Origin: JBBTWO01 sp038062745
GTDB taxonomy: Bacteria; Patescibacteriota; Microgenomatia; UBA8517
Assembly: GCA_038062745.1 (NCBI GenBank)
Contig: JBBTWO010000012.1
Location: 1-64,000 of the forward strand
Direction of reading: 5' to 3'
Length of the DNA stretch: 64,000 nucleotides
Below the pieces are notes generated by a model. The model was not told the DNA's origin. It saw only the letters and a list, made by a program, of their open reading frames with translations, and ran no database searches. Shown here one piece after another: positions 16,568 to 24,619 of this stretch. Position 1 is the stretch's first letter. Each line of letters begins with the position of its first letter. Made by a program: the position numbers and the translations under genes.

Positions 16568-16894
16568 TCAGGTTTGGGGATCTCTTCCGTAAAATAATAG
16601 TGTTTCCAACAATCCCTGTGCTACCATTTCTTGTTTAGGAGTTAGCAAGTCTGTATTTTTCGCTATTGTCATTATCTTCTGTATTCTTTCTGTTCTCGTA
16701 TCGGGAAATAATCTATATCTCTTCTGCCCATCTTCTGTCCGTATCACGACAGCTCCAGTTTCTAAATCTTGTTCATTTAAATTTATGTGTCCTCGCAAAT
16801 TTTCAGATCCAGTTTCAACCAAATCTGAATCTGGACTTGGACCGCTGTAAAGATCAATTCCTGAAGGTATAGTAAGGAGTATTCTCTCAGCCAT
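16568..16894 (-). CDS. Hypothetical protein, 108 aa
   Basis: Not recognised. The product shows TIPSGIDLYSGPSPDSDLV near the N-terminus and a helical C-terminus (TERIQKIMTIAKNTDLLTPKQEMVAQGLLE). It begins 11 nt after the dnaJ stop and is followed at 1 nt by another unknown. Expression under the dnaJ CIRCE promoter, and hence heat induction, is an inference from position. Confidence 0.55.
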   Translation of the reverse strand: MAERILLTIPSGIDLYSGPSPDSDLVETGSENLRGHINLNEQDLETGAVVIRTEDGQKRYRLFPDTRTERIQKIMTIAKNTDLLTPKQEMVAQGLLETLLFYGRDPQT

Positions 16895-16905
16895 GCTGGG
16901 ACTTA

Positions 16906-17778
16906 TTATAGACCTTGTCTTCTTAATTCTTCAATAAGCTTTTTTTGATCTCTATTTAGTTTTGTTGGTACATCAACTGTTATTTTTATATATTGATCTC
17001 CCTTTGCTGACCCTCTTGGACTTTGCACCCCTTTGCCTTTTAATCTCATCATACTTGCCGATTCAGTTCCTGACTTTATTTTTAACTTTACCGGCTTGTC
17101 TACTGTCGGTACTTCAATTTCCCCACCTAAAACTGCAACTGAGAAGGGAATAGCGACATTTACATAGATATCTAGTCCATCGCGCTCAAAAATATTACTT
17201 GGTTTTACATTAATAGACAAAATAAAATCTCCAAAATTAATACGTGAGCCTTCATCCACCCCTGCTGGAATTTTTATCTTTCGTTTTTTTCCTTCAACCA
17301 CGGCTTCTTTAGTTACCCCCTTTACAGCTTCCATGAAATCAATGGCTATAGAATACCTAGGCACTCTTTGCTGCCTGAATGGACTTGCTCCACCAAAGAA
17401 CTGTTCAAAGATTTCAAATGGATCTCCAAAATCAAACGGCACCCCTTCCCCATTACCAGAATATGAATAACTAAATCCTCCTTGGCCAAATGGATTAAAA
17501 CCTTGTCCTTGAGCGCCTCGCCCTCCAGCAAAACCACCACCAGGAGAAAATGCAGCATGACCATATTGATCATATGCAGAGCGTTTCGAGGAATCAGAAA
17601 GAATTTGGTAGGCTTCGTTTATTTCTTTAAAGCGTTTTTCAGCAGCTTGCTTTTGGTCTTTGTGACGGTCAGGATGCCACTCTAAAGCCTGCTTTCTGTA
17701 AGCTTTCTTGAGTTCCTCAGAAGTTGCACTTTTGGTGACCCCTAAAATATCGTAAAAATCTGGTTTTGCTGCTGCCAC
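16906..17778 (-). CDS. dnaJ: DnaJ-type cochaperone without zinc finger (type II, CbpA-like)
   Basis: J-domain partner that stimulates DnaK ATPase. The 290 residues show the J domain with HPD (EWHPDRHKDQ), a Gly/Phe-rich linker (residues about 75-120), and the C-terminal substrate-binding beta-domains. The CxxCxGxG zinc module of classical DnaJ is absent. The start is GTG at 17778; the -10 box ends 6 nt upstream. A CIRCE operator covers the promoter, separate from the hrcA-grpE-dnaK operon 6.8 kb away. Confidence 0.92.
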   Translation of the reverse strand: MAAAKPDFYDILGVTKSATSEELKKAYRKQALEWHPDRHKDQKQAAEKRFKEINEAYQILSDSSKRSAYDQYGHAAFSPGGGFAGGRGAQGQGFNPFGQGGFSYSYSGNGEGVPFDFGDPFEIFEQFFGGASPFRQQRVPRYSIAIDFMEAVKGVTKEAVVEGKKRKIKIPAGVDEGSRINFGDFILSINVKPSNIFERDGLDIYVNVAIPFSVAVLGGEIEVPTVDKPVKLKIKSGTESASMMRLKGKGVQSPRGSAKGDQYIKITVDVPTKLNRDQKKLIEELRRQGL

Positions 17779-17784
17779 GGATAT

Positions 17785-17820
17785 ATATTACCATTAGCAC
17801 TCAAATTCTTTCAATGCTAA
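17785..17820 (-). promoter_or_regulatory. CIRCE operator overlapping the dnaJ promoter
   Basis: TTAGCACTC (17794-17802), nine bases, CAATGCTAA (17812-17820): seven of nine right-arm positions match the CIRCE consensus TTAGCACTC-N9-GAGTGCTAA. Minus-strand TTGAAA (17814-17809) lies inside it and TAATAT (17790-17785) follows after 18 nt, ending 6 nt before the GTG start. Confidence 0.8.
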
Positions 17821-17826
17821 CAGTAA

Positions 17827-18468
17827 CTAGAATTTTATTTGTTTCCAACCTTTTGGCGATACAATTAAATGATCCAGCAGATTTATGCCCAATATTTTTC
17901 CAGCCAAATCTACTCTTTTTGTAAAAACAATGTCTGTCTTTGAAGGCTCAAGTATCCCCGAAGGGTGATTGTGTACAAGAATGATGTCTGTAATTGGTAA
18001 TTCTTTTATATATGAATAAATCTCCCTTGGAAGTGCATTTGCACCATTTACAGATCCAACCGCAATAATTTCCTTTTTTAAAATTTCACCTCTGGCATTC
18101 AAATAAAAACACAGTAAGGTTTCTTTTCCACTATTAATAATTTCTTGAGATTGGGCATATATCTGTTCAGGTGTTGTAATACTTGTTGGTTGGTCATCCT
18201 TTAGTCGCTTACTCAATTCTAAACTGGCTAAAATTTGAGCTATTTTACTTTTGCCAAGGCCAATTTTTTCCAAATCCTTCTTACTTAACTCTTGGTGGTG
18301 TTTTAATATTTTTGTAATTTTTTTGGCCAGAATCGATACAGACTCAGACTTTGTACCAGTAACCAAAATTGCAGCTATTAGTTCTTGAGTAGTCAATGCA
18401 TCAGGACCATATTTTAGAAGCTTCTCCCTTGGGCGCAAGGAAATTGGAAGAGATTTAATTTTCCTCAT
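17827..18468 (-). CDS. radC: RadC family JAMM metalloprotease-like protein
   Basis: The 213 residues comprise an N-terminal helix-hairpin-helix region (RPREKLLKYGPDALTTQELIA and KKDLEKIGLGKSKIAQI) and a JAB1/MPN domain with the metal motif HNHPSGILEPSKTD. RadC proteins are common in bacteria; their biochemical role is unsettled and the old link to recombination repair is doubtful. The start overlaps the upstream gene by 4 nt (ATGA). The 3' end is close to the CIRCE region of dnaJ. Confidence 0.92.
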   Translation of the reverse strand: MRKIKSLPISLRPREKLLKYGPDALTTQELIAAILVTGTKSESVSILAKKITKILKHHQELSKKDLEKIGLGKSKIAQILASLELSKRLKDDQPTSITTPEQIYAQSQEIINSGKETLLCFYLNARGEILKKEIIAVGSVNGANALPREIYSYIKELPITDIILVHNHPSGILEPSKTDIVFTKRVDLAGKILGINLLDHLIVSPKGWKQIKF

Positions 18469-18830
18469 CTATCCATATATTCTATCTCTTTTGAAATTTT
18501 CTCAATAGCTGCATTTAAGCCCCATTCAAAAAGCTTATATGTTTTAACTTCTCCAGATATATTTTCCATATCAATATTTTTACAATTTGTAACTATAAAA
18601 AGTTTTGTCTTGAGCCATTTCTTCCTCCCCTGCCTTATCTTTAAAAATAGTCGAATCTCATAATTTCTGGTTGAGTGCCAAACTACGGCGTCAAACTTCT
18701 CTACTATTAATAGAACCACTGCCGTGGCTAAACTATCCACGGCAACAATTTCAACTTGCTTTTGGGATAAATTTTCGTGATATAATTGGCGAAGATTTTT
18801 AGAGGGAACAATAAGTAAAATCTTTTTCAT
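18465..18830 (-). CDS. Receiver-like protein lacking the phospho-acceptor, 121 aa
   Basis: Begins KKILLIVPSKNLRQLYHENL and has alternating strands and helices (VEIVAVDSLATAVVLLIVEKFDAVVW, KTKLFIVTN), the pattern of a response-regulator receiver fold. The place of the phosphorylated Asp reads VVWHS, and the acidic pocket at the N-terminus is missing, so it would be a pseudo-receiver. It is translationally coupled to radC (ATGA overlap). The fold assignment is from pattern only. Confidence 0.5.
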   Translation of the reverse strand: MKKILLIVPSKNLRQLYHENLSQKQVEIVAVDSLATAVVLLIVEKFDAVVWHSTRNYEIRLFLKIRQGRKKWLKTKLFIVTNCKNIDMENISGEVKTYKLFEWGLNAAIEKISKEIEYMDR

Positions 18831-18865
18831 TTTTGTATATATTTGTAATATATAAGATTCTACTT

Positions 18866-19162
18866 ATGATAGATACAAGTGTCAATATGCTTAAATTAGG
18901 TAAAAAAATTCAACAGGCCAGAAAAAGAAGTAGAATTACGCAAGAGGAACTTGCTAAAGCAGTTGGTATAAGTGACAAATCAGTTTCTGCATATGAAGCC
19001 AATCGCATTAGTCCCTCACTTAAAGTTCTGGAAAAGATTGCAGAAAAAACACAGAGTCCATTAAGTTACTTTTTTGAAGAAAATGTAGAAGGCGATATTT
19101 TAGCTAAATTAAAACAACTTGAAAAAGAATTTGATGAAATTAAAAACCTTCTAAAAAAGTAA
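18866..19162 (+). CDS. XRE-family transcriptional regulator
   Basis: A Cro/CI-type helix-turn-helix protein of about 98 residues: LGKKIQQARKRSRITQEELA, then KAVGISDKSVSAYEANRISPS and a C-terminal helix LAKLKQLEKEFDEIKNLLKK likely to form a dimeric coiled coil. Start codons at 18866 and 18887 are both possible; TATAAG at 18851 favours 18866. It is divergent from the receiver-like gene, from which it is separated by about 35 nt, and may regulate it. Confidence 0.8.
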   Translation: MIDTSVNMLKLGKKIQQARKRSRITQEELAKAVGISDKSVSAYEANRISPSLKVLEKIAEKTQSPLSYFFEENVEGDILAKLKQLEKEFDEIKNLLKK

Positions 19163-19170
19163 GTAATATG

Positions 19171-19252
19171 TGGAGTCGGTAGGATTTGCACCCACATCTT
19201 TTTGAAATATTAATATTTCAAAATATTCTAACTAACTTGTAACTACAACCCC
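19171..19252 (-). pseudogene. tRNA-like element overlapping a gene end (probable pseudo-tRNA)
   Basis: The 3' part reads as a T-arm (GTGGG, loop TGCAAAT, CCTAC) plus acceptor strand CGACTCC and discriminator A. Eighty-two nucleotides upstream, GGGGTTG followed by TA can pair with all seven acceptor positions (two G-U). The middle is AT-rich, contains a 24-nt palindrome (19200-19223) and gives no proper D-arm or seven-base anticodon loop, so it is not a working tRNA as read. The 5' end overlaps the last codons of the 19232 gene. Confidence 0.25.
19200..19223. repeat. 24-nt perfect AT palindrome between convergent genes
   Basis: Arms TTTTGAAATATT and AATATTTCAAAA are contiguous. It lies between the ends of the XRE gene and the convergent 19232 gene and could act as a weak bidirectional terminator, ending in A/T runs on both strands. 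Confidence 0.5.
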
Positions 19253-20155
19253 ATTTGTTTGATTTAAATCTTCCAAAGAATCGTTGTTGATTTCGCTTTC
19301 AAGTCTTTTTGGGAAAACAATTGGCAAAGGATCGGTTTGATATTCCATTCCTGAATAAACTTCTGCCCGCTCAAGCATTGTAGCGGTATATAGACAAATT
19401 GCATTTTTGAAATTTTGTTTCAAATAATCCCCAACCATGGCCTCACTACTAGCAATAATTTTTGACCTGTCGATTACCTTTTGTTTACTCCAACCAAAAT
19501 GTTTATAGAATTCAAAACCACGATTAACAATTTTTTCAAAGGTTTTTTGGGGAATTGGTAATGGGTTTAGTGCTAAACCTGAAAAACCAATCGTTCTAAA
19601 AAGTTTTTTATCCAGTAAACTCAATCTTTTAAAGCATATTTGTTTTGGTAGCAGATTTTGCAAATTTAAAATATTTATCTCTAAATCTGCCAAATCAGCC
19701 GTATTCATTATTTTTTCTGGCTGCTCAAGAGCTAAATCGAAAAATATGGCCAGTGGACTAGTACAATAAAAGCCAAGTTGTTTAGTTTTCTTATAAACAA
19801 ATAAAAGATTGGCAACCCCACTTTTAGTTGTCAGGCCAACATCATCAGTTCTAAATCCAGATATATTTTCTCCCTTTTTATATGATGGGCAGAAAAGAGA
19901 GTAAAACAAAAGAGGATTATCTTTGGAGTTATCAGCCAATATTTTTGCAATCTTTTGGGTTACAGCTTTATTTCTCCAACCTTCAATTTCAGCAGTTTGT
20001 AAAAACTTAAACCACATTAAAACTTTCTCAATTATTTGGTACTCATATTCAGAAACTGCATCTGTAACAATCATTAAATCCTCAAAGTTGTGTTTTGGAA
20101 GAATTTCACCTTCTACTGCCTGATTGATTATTTCTACTTTTAATTGGTTGTTCAT
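19232..20155 (-). CDS. Uncharacterised protein, 307 aa, in the folE-CYTH operon
   Basis: Not recognised. It is soluble and mostly helical, with conspicuous stretches SLFCPSYKKGENISGFRTDD, FYCTSPLAIFFDLALEQPEK, GFSGLALNPLPIPQKTFEK and a C-terminal RAEVYSGMEYQTDPLPIVFP. Four cysteines are scattered. The start overlaps the CYTH gene by 4 nt (ATGA), so the two are translationally coupled. An aminoacyl-tRNA-using or nucleotide-binding enzyme is conceivable, but I see no diagnostic motif. Confidence 0.7.
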   Translation of the reverse strand: MNNQLKVEIINQAVEGEILPKHNFEDLMIVTDAVSEYEYQIIEKVLMWFKFLQTAEIEGWRNKAVTQKIAKILADNSKDNPLLFYSLFCPSYKKGENISGFRTDDVGLTTKSGVANLLFVYKKTKQLGFYCTSPLAIFFDLALEQPEKIMNTADLADLEINILNLQNLLPKQICFKRLSLLDKKLFRTIGFSGLALNPLPIPQKTFEKIVNRGFEFYKHFGWSKQKVIDRSKIIASSEAMVGDYLKQNFKNAICLYTATMLERAEVYSGMEYQTDPLPIVFPKRLESEINNDSLEDLNQTNGVVVTS

Positions 20156-20727
20156 TTGTCAAAATCAGCAAAACTCATATTTGTCTGAAATGGTAAACCT
20201 GCCTTCTTTCTCCAATTTGTAAACAAAGTGTCGCAAGGGTCTATTAAGCTTTGTCGTGTGTTAAAACCTAAAGTCTTAGCTGTCATATTAATCTTTTTTC
20301 TCTCCCCCTCTATTTCAACAAACACAGCAAAAGGAAATTCATCGATAGTTACTTTTACGCCACCTGCGATAAGCGTTTGTCGATAACGTTCATAACTTGT
20401 AGTTGGCGAGTAACCCATTGCCTTCAAAATCTTTTCTAAGTCCTTTCCCTGGTGTGTTTCAATCTGATGTTCAATCTCCTTTTTGGGGCCATTTTTAACA
20501 GCTTTTGGTTTTTTATAAGAAAATTCATAGTGTATTTCTTTAGTTTTTTTAATTGTTCTTAAACGAATGCGGCCATTTGTTTTAAACATTGCCAGTTCCA
20601 AGTTATCATACATAACAGTCTTTTCGTAAAAACGACCTTTATTCTCAAATCCCATCTTTGCCAAAGAAGCGATTAGGGTTGATATTTCATTTCTCTTTAT
20701 TTCAAATTTAAACTCTAATTCAATCAT
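20152..20727 (-). CDS. CYTH domain protein (class IV adenylate cyclase/triphosphatase family)
   Basis: CYTH enzymes act on triphosphate substrates (ATP to cAMP, thiamine triphosphate or tripolyphosphate hydrolysis). The N-terminus carries the signature ExExK (IELEFKFE), then GRIRLRTIKK, EIEHQIE, a TIDEFPFAVFVEIEG strand pair and the later KKAG region. At 191 residues it is a single CYTH domain of normal length. Substrate cannot be predicted. It is coupled on both sides, to folE upstream (2 nt) and to the 307-residue unknown downstream. Confidence 0.85.
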   Translation of the reverse strand: MIELEFKFEIKRNEISTLIASLAKMGFENKGRFYEKTVMYDNLELAMFKTNGRIRLRTIKKTKEIHYEFSYKKPKAVKNGPKKEIEHQIETHQGKDLEKILKAMGYSPTTSYERYRQTLIAGGVKVTIDEFPFAVFVEIEGERKKINMTAKTLGFNTRQSLIDPCDTLFTNWRKKAGLPFQTNMSFADFDK

Positions 20728-20729
20728 TA

Positions 20730-21317
20730 TTATGATCCTCCATTTCTGAAACTAGCCAATCTCAAAAACTCATTTCTAGTGCGTTCCTCATCTTTAAATA
20801 CACCTCGAACAGCAGAAGTAGTATTCACGGTGTGCGACTTAACACTTCTAATTAACATACACATGTGGATGCCTTTAACAACAGCCATCAAGCCTTTTGG
20901 TTTCAAAGTCTTATCAAATACTTCAACCATTTCTTGAGTAAAATCCTCTTGAGAAACTGGTTTTGCTGCCAAAAGTTCAATTACTTTAATACTTTTTGAA
21001 AATCCTAAAGTTTTTTCAGACGGGATATAACCAAATAAGACATCGTAAGTAACTGGGAGCATGTGATGAGAACAAAGTGAATAAACCCGTATTGGTTCTT
21101 GGATAATCATTCCTTTGTAATTGGTAGGAAAAACTCTGGCTAAATTTTCTGTTATCTCTTGCTGTGCTTCTTCGTATAATCCCCTACATAAATTGATATA
21201 GGTTGAGGCAAAACGGCGTGGTGTATCTTTAAAATTTTCATTTTTCAAATCTAAACCCAAATCAAAAATAAATTTATCTACAGCTTCAGTTAACACTTCT
21301 GCTTTGGGTTGTTTCAT
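20730..21317 (-). CDS. folE: GTP cyclohydrolase I
   Basis: Converts GTP to dihydroneopterin triphosphate, the first step to folate and also to 7-deazaguanine nucleosides. The 195 residues contain the zinc-binding CSHHMLPV, LGFSKSIKVIELLA, the HMCMLIRSVKSHTVNTTSA block and the final GVFKDEERTRNEFL. No other folate genes are in the window, so the destination of the pterin is unclear. It has a strong Shine-Dalgarno sequence (GGAGGA) and a canonical promoter. Confidence 0.93.
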   Translation of the reverse strand: MKQPKAEVLTEAVDKFIFDLGLDLKNENFKDTPRRFASTYINLCRGLYEEAQQEITENLARVFPTNYKGMIIQEPIRVYSLCSHHMLPVTYDVLFGYIPSEKTLGFSKSIKVIELLAAKPVSQEDFTQEMVEVFDKTLKPKGLMAVVKGIHMCMLIRSVKSHTVNTTSAVRGVFKDEERTRNEFLRLASFRNGGS

Positions 21318-21338
21318 TCTTCATCCTCCATAGATAAT

Positions 21339-21370
21339 AATATATTTTAAATATACTCTATTGTCAATAG
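21339..21370 (-). promoter_or_regulatory. folE promoter with dyad at the -35 box
   Basis: Minus-strand TTGACA (21367-21362), 17-nt spacer, TATATT (21344-21339), then a leader of about 15 nt with GGAGGA before the ATG at 21317. A short palindrome CTATTG-T-CAATAG (21358-21370) covers the -35 box and may be an operator. Confidence 0.7.
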
Positions 21371-21428
21371 TAGTTTTATATATTAAAAAGTTAATTTATT
21401 AGAAGAATAGGAGTTAAGCAATCAGTTA

Positions 21429-23330
21429 TTATTCTACTACTTCGCCTTCTTCAACATCATCCTTGTCTTGTTTTTTATCTTCATCTTTTCCCTCTTCTTT
21501 ATTTTCCTCTGTTGGTGTTCCTTGGGTTGTTTGAGCACCTCCATACATAGCTTGACCAACTTCACTTAAAGTGTCTGAAAGATCTTTTGTTTTTTGTTCT
21601 AGTTCTTCTTGAGTTCCAGTGTCTAATATATCTTTCAAATCTTTTACTTTGGCTTCAACTTTTTCTTTTATTTCAGCAGGCGCCTTATCTCCTGCATCTT
21701 TCAAAGCTTTTTCAGTTGTTGCAATCATTTGGTCTGCTCTATTTCGACTTTCTATCTTTTTAGCTTTTTGCTCATCTTCAGCTTTATACTTTTCAGCTTC
21801 TTCTTGGGCTTTTTTAACTTCTTCATCAGAGAGTCCAACTGCCCCGGTAATTTTAATATTGGTTTCTTTGTTGGTTGCTTTATCTTTTGCAGTAACGGTT
21901 AAGATGCCATTACTGTCTAAGTCAAATGTTACTTCAACTTGTGGAACTCCTCGTGGTGATGGGGGAATACCATCCAAGACAAACTTCCCCAAAGATTTAT
22001 TATCTGCAGCAAGCGGTCGCTCTCCTTGAGTAACATGAATCTCAACTTGGGTCTGATTGTCTGCAGCTGTACTAAACACTTCAGTTTTAGCAGTTGGTAC
22101 AGTGGTGTTTCTTGGAATCATAGGGGTTGCTACAGAACCCATGGTTTCAATAGCCAGTGTTAACGGAGTAACATCCAACAGCACTACATCTTTCACTTCT
22201 CCACCCAAAACGCCTGCTTGAATAGCAGCTCCAACAGCAACCACTTCATCCGGGTTAACAGATTTATTTGGTTCCTTGCCAAAGAATTTCTTTACTTCTT
22301 GAGCAACCGACGGAACGCGTGTCATACCACCAACCATAATTACTTCATTAATGTCAGAAGGAGATAGTTTTGCATCTTTGAGGGCATCTGCCACTGGCTT
22401 CATAGTTTTTTCAATCAAGTCAGCAACCAAACCTTCAAACTTGGCACGAGTAAGTTTCATTGTCAAGTGAAGTGGTTGACCATCTTTCTGAGTAATGTAT
22501 GGCTGGTTAATTTCAATCTCTGTCGCAGCGGATAACTCAATCTTGGCTTTCTCTGCAGCATCCCTAACTCTTTGTAAAGCTTGTTTGTCTTGTTTTAAAT
22601 CAAGTGAATTTTCTTTTTTGAACTCTTCAACAATATAATCGACTATTCGCTCATCAAAATCGTCTCCCCCAAGGTGGGTATCTCCGTTTGTGGCTTTTAC
22701 TTCAAATACTCCATCTCCAATCTCGAGAATGGAGATATCAAACGTTCCACCGCCCAAGTCATAGACGGCAATTTTTTCGTTATTCTTTTTATCCAAGCCA
22801 TAGGCAAGTGCTGCAGCAGTTGGTTCATTGATAATTCGCTCAACTTTAAGACCTGCAATTTCTCCAGCCTGCTTAGTGGCTTGTCTTTGAGCATCATCAA
22901 AATAGGCAGGTACTGTTATGACTGCCGCCTCAACTGATTCTCCCAAATATGTTTCTGCATCTTTTTTAAGTTTTGATAGAACTTTGGCTGAAATTTCTTG
23001 TGGAGTGTAAGTTTTGCCTTCTATTTCAACAACAGCCATACCGTCTTTTCCAGATTTGATTTCATACGGAACCATATCTTTTGTTCTTTTAACTTCCGAG
23101 TCATCAATCCTTCTCCCCATGAGTCTTTTAACTGAAGCTATGGTATTTTTGGAATTCAAAACTGCTTGGCGCTTGGCAACATCACCCACCAAGTTTTTAA
23201 CAGGTTCTACAACTGATGGAGTAATGTTTCTGCCAGTATCAGCCGCGGGAATAACTTTAGGCTTTCCACCTTCCATTACCGCTACTACTGAATTTGTTGT
23301 TCCAAGATCAATTCCTACTGTTTTTGCCAT
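21429..23330 (-). CDS. dnaK: Molecular chaperone DnaK (Hsp70)
   Basis: ATP-dependent chaperone. The 633 residues include GIDLGTTNSVVAVMEGG, the nucleotide-binding VYDLGGGTFDISIL and VGGMTRVPSVAQEV, the interdomain linker VVLLDVTPLTLAIET, the substrate-binding domain with QTQVEIHVTQGERPLA, the helical lid, and a charged tail rich in Glu, Lys and Asp. It is the third gene of hrcA-grpE-dnaK. No clear terminator is visible after it. Confidence 0.98.
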   Translation of the reverse strand: MAKTVGIDLGTTNSVVAVMEGGKPKVIPAADTGRNITPSVVEPVKNLVGDVAKRQAVLNSKNTIASVKRLMGRRIDDSEVKRTKDMVPYEIKSGKDGMAVVEIEGKTYTPQEISAKVLSKLKKDAETYLGESVEAAVITVPAYFDDAQRQATKQAGEIAGLKVERIINEPTAAALAYGLDKKNNEKIAVYDLGGGTFDISILEIGDGVFEVKATNGDTHLGGDDFDERIVDYIVEEFKKENSLDLKQDKQALQRVRDAAEKAKIELSAATEIEINQPYITQKDGQPLHLTMKLTRAKFEGLVADLIEKTMKPVADALKDAKLSPSDINEVIMVGGMTRVPSVAQEVKKFFGKEPNKSVNPDEVVAVGAAIQAGVLGGEVKDVVLLDVTPLTLAIETMGSVATPMIPRNTTVPTAKTEVFSTAADNQTQVEIHVTQGERPLAADNKSLGKFVLDGIPPSPRGVPQVEVTFDLDSNGILTVTAKDKATNKETNIKITGAVGLSDEEVKKAQEEAEKYKAEDEQKAKKIESRNRADQMIATTEKALKDAGDKAPAEIKEKVEAKVKDLKDILDTGTQEELEQKTKDLSDTLSEVGQAMYGGAQTTQGTPTEENKEEGKDEDKKQDKDDVEEGEVVE

Positions 23331-23352
23331 ATGTGTATTTTATAACAATTTT

Positions 23353-23826
23353 TTAATTTGTTAAACTTACCTTTCCTTTCTTGTGCGTTAGTCCCAAATA
23401 AACTTTTACTTTTGCGTGTCTGACTACCAATCCTTCCTTAAATTTCCAACCAGTCAAAACTACTTCTGCAATTTTCCCTTCTATTCCCCCTTCTAGTGCT
23501 TCTACTACCTCTTCCAAATTCTCATCAAATTTATCCCCGATTTTCGGAATTATTTCCTCCAGTCCCTCTTCCTGCAGTATCCGCTTGAATTCTCCAGTTG
23601 AAATTGCCAATCCGGCATCTGCAAGATGTTTTTGGGCGTCTTCAAGCATATCCAAAATTGGTAACAATTTAATAACTATTCGCAAAGAAGAAATCTGAGA
23701 AAGATTCTGTCTTTCAACTAGTGTTCTTTTGTTTAAATTGTCATAGTCAGCTAAAGCACGGGCAAGTTGGTTTTTTAAATTATTAACTTCTTCTTCTCTT
23801 TTATTAATTTTATTGTCTTTTTTCAT
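23353..23826 (-). CDS. grpE: Nucleotide exchange factor GrpE
   Basis: ADP-release factor for DnaK. The 157-residue product has the N-terminal coiled-coil dimerisation helix (NNLKNQLARALADYDNLNKR) and the conserved RIVIKLLPILDMLEDAQKH, then the C-terminal beta-domain with VVLTGWKFKEGLVVRHAKVK. Slightly shorter than usual because the acidic N-terminal extension is small. It follows hrcA by 3 nt and precedes dnaK by 22 nt. Confidence 0.94.
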   Translation of the reverse strand: MKKDNKINKREEEVNNLKNQLARALADYDNLNKRTLVERQNLSQISSLRIVIKLLPILDMLEDAQKHLADAGLAISTGEFKRILQEEGLEEIIPKIGDKFDENLEEVVEALEGGIEGKIAEVVLTGWKFKEGLVVRHAKVKVYLGLTHKKGKVSLTN

Positions 23827-23829
23827 AAT

Positions 23830-24561
23830 TTATGCAATTAATTCTTCCATCATCTCATGAAATCTTCTCAAAACTGGAATTACTCTGGGAAACTGCTGTC
23901 TAACAGGTCCAACAACACCCATAGCCCCTTTTCGGTCCCCAATCTTAAACTGGGTTGCGACAACAGAAATTGGTGAGAGATTTCTCCACCCCAGATCTTC
24001 TCCAAAGATTACTTCAATGGTATTGACCCCAGTCATTTTTTCAAAAAATAATTCTGTTAGCCTTGAAGTTTGATCAATTAAGGAAAATACATTCATACAG
24101 TTGCTCATGTCATCACAAAACTCTGGATTGTCAAAAATATTAGCCAATCCTGCAGTCCAAACCCTGCCATCATCAGTGGTGGTAATTGCTATATTTCTGG
24201 TTCTTGAAGCCAAAGCCTTCGTAGCTTCTTCTAATAAAAGATTCAAATTGTTACGTACATCCCAAACTTCTTCTTTGGCTTTAACCTCGTCGGCCAAACT
24301 CATTTGTTTTTCCTCCATAAGCTGGCTTATGTAAAACTTCATTGCTACAGAAGTGGGAATTCTTCCGGCTGAAGTATGAGGCTGTTTAAGATAGCCCATG
24401 GTTGTCAAGTTGGCCATCTCATTTCTTATTGTAGCTGGAGAAATTCCCAGAGTATATTTTTTTTCAAGTGAAGCAGAGCCCACGGGTTCAGCAGTCTCTA
24501 AATATTCATCAATAATCGATTTTAAGATCTGTGTTTGTCTGGCAGTTAAAGCCTGATTCAT
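23830..24561 (-). CDS. hrcA: Heat-inducible transcription repressor HrcA
   Basis: Repressor that binds CIRCE operators. The winged-helix domain is clear (TARQTQILKSIIDEYLETAE, VGSASLEKKYTLGISPATIR, PHTSAGRIPTSVAMKFYI), followed by a GAF-like domain. At 243 residues it is about 100 shorter than B. subtilis HrcA. I start it at the ATG at 24561; a longer frame from a GTG at 24588 would begin inside the CIRCE element, upstream of the -10 box. It heads the hrcA-grpE-dnaK operon and should control it. Confidence 0.95.
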   Translation of the reverse strand: MNQALTARQTQILKSIIDEYLETAEPVGSASLEKKYTLGISPATIRNEMANLTTMGYLKQPHTSAGRIPTSVAMKFYISQLMEEKQMSLADEVKAKEEVWDVRNNLNLLLEEATKALASRTRNIAITTTDDGRVWTAGLANIFDNPEFCDDMSNCMNVFSLIDQTSRLTELFFEKMTGVNTIEVIFGEDLGWRNLSPISVVATQFKIGDRKGAMGVVGPVRQQFPRVIPVLRRFHEMMEELIA

Positions 24562-24571
24562 ACCTGTGGTA

Positions 24572-24608
24572 TTTATATCACCTGGCACTTAAACGTGTCA
24601 AGTGCTAA
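24572..24608 (-). promoter_or_regulatory. CIRCE operator overlapping the hrcA promoter
   Basis: Plus-strand CTGGCACTT (24582-24590), nine bases, AAGTGCTAA (24600-24608). On the minus strand this reads TTAGCACTT-N9-AAGTGCCAG, close to the CIRCE consensus. Minus-strand TTGACA (24601-24596) lies within it and TATAAA (24577-24572) follows after 18 nt, 10 nt before the ATG. Confidence 0.85.
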
Positions 24609-24619
24609 TAAGCAGCACT

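Noticed and set aside
19171..19252. Functional class II tRNA
   Set aside because: No seven-base anticodon loop or D-stem can be drawn; the T-loop lacks the second U.
21619..23364. Long plus-strand frames opposite dnaK
   Set aside because: They are mirror frames of a highly expressed, biased gene; translations are low-complexity Ser/Leu-rich. The same applies to frames opposite groEL, pnp, ftsK and infB.
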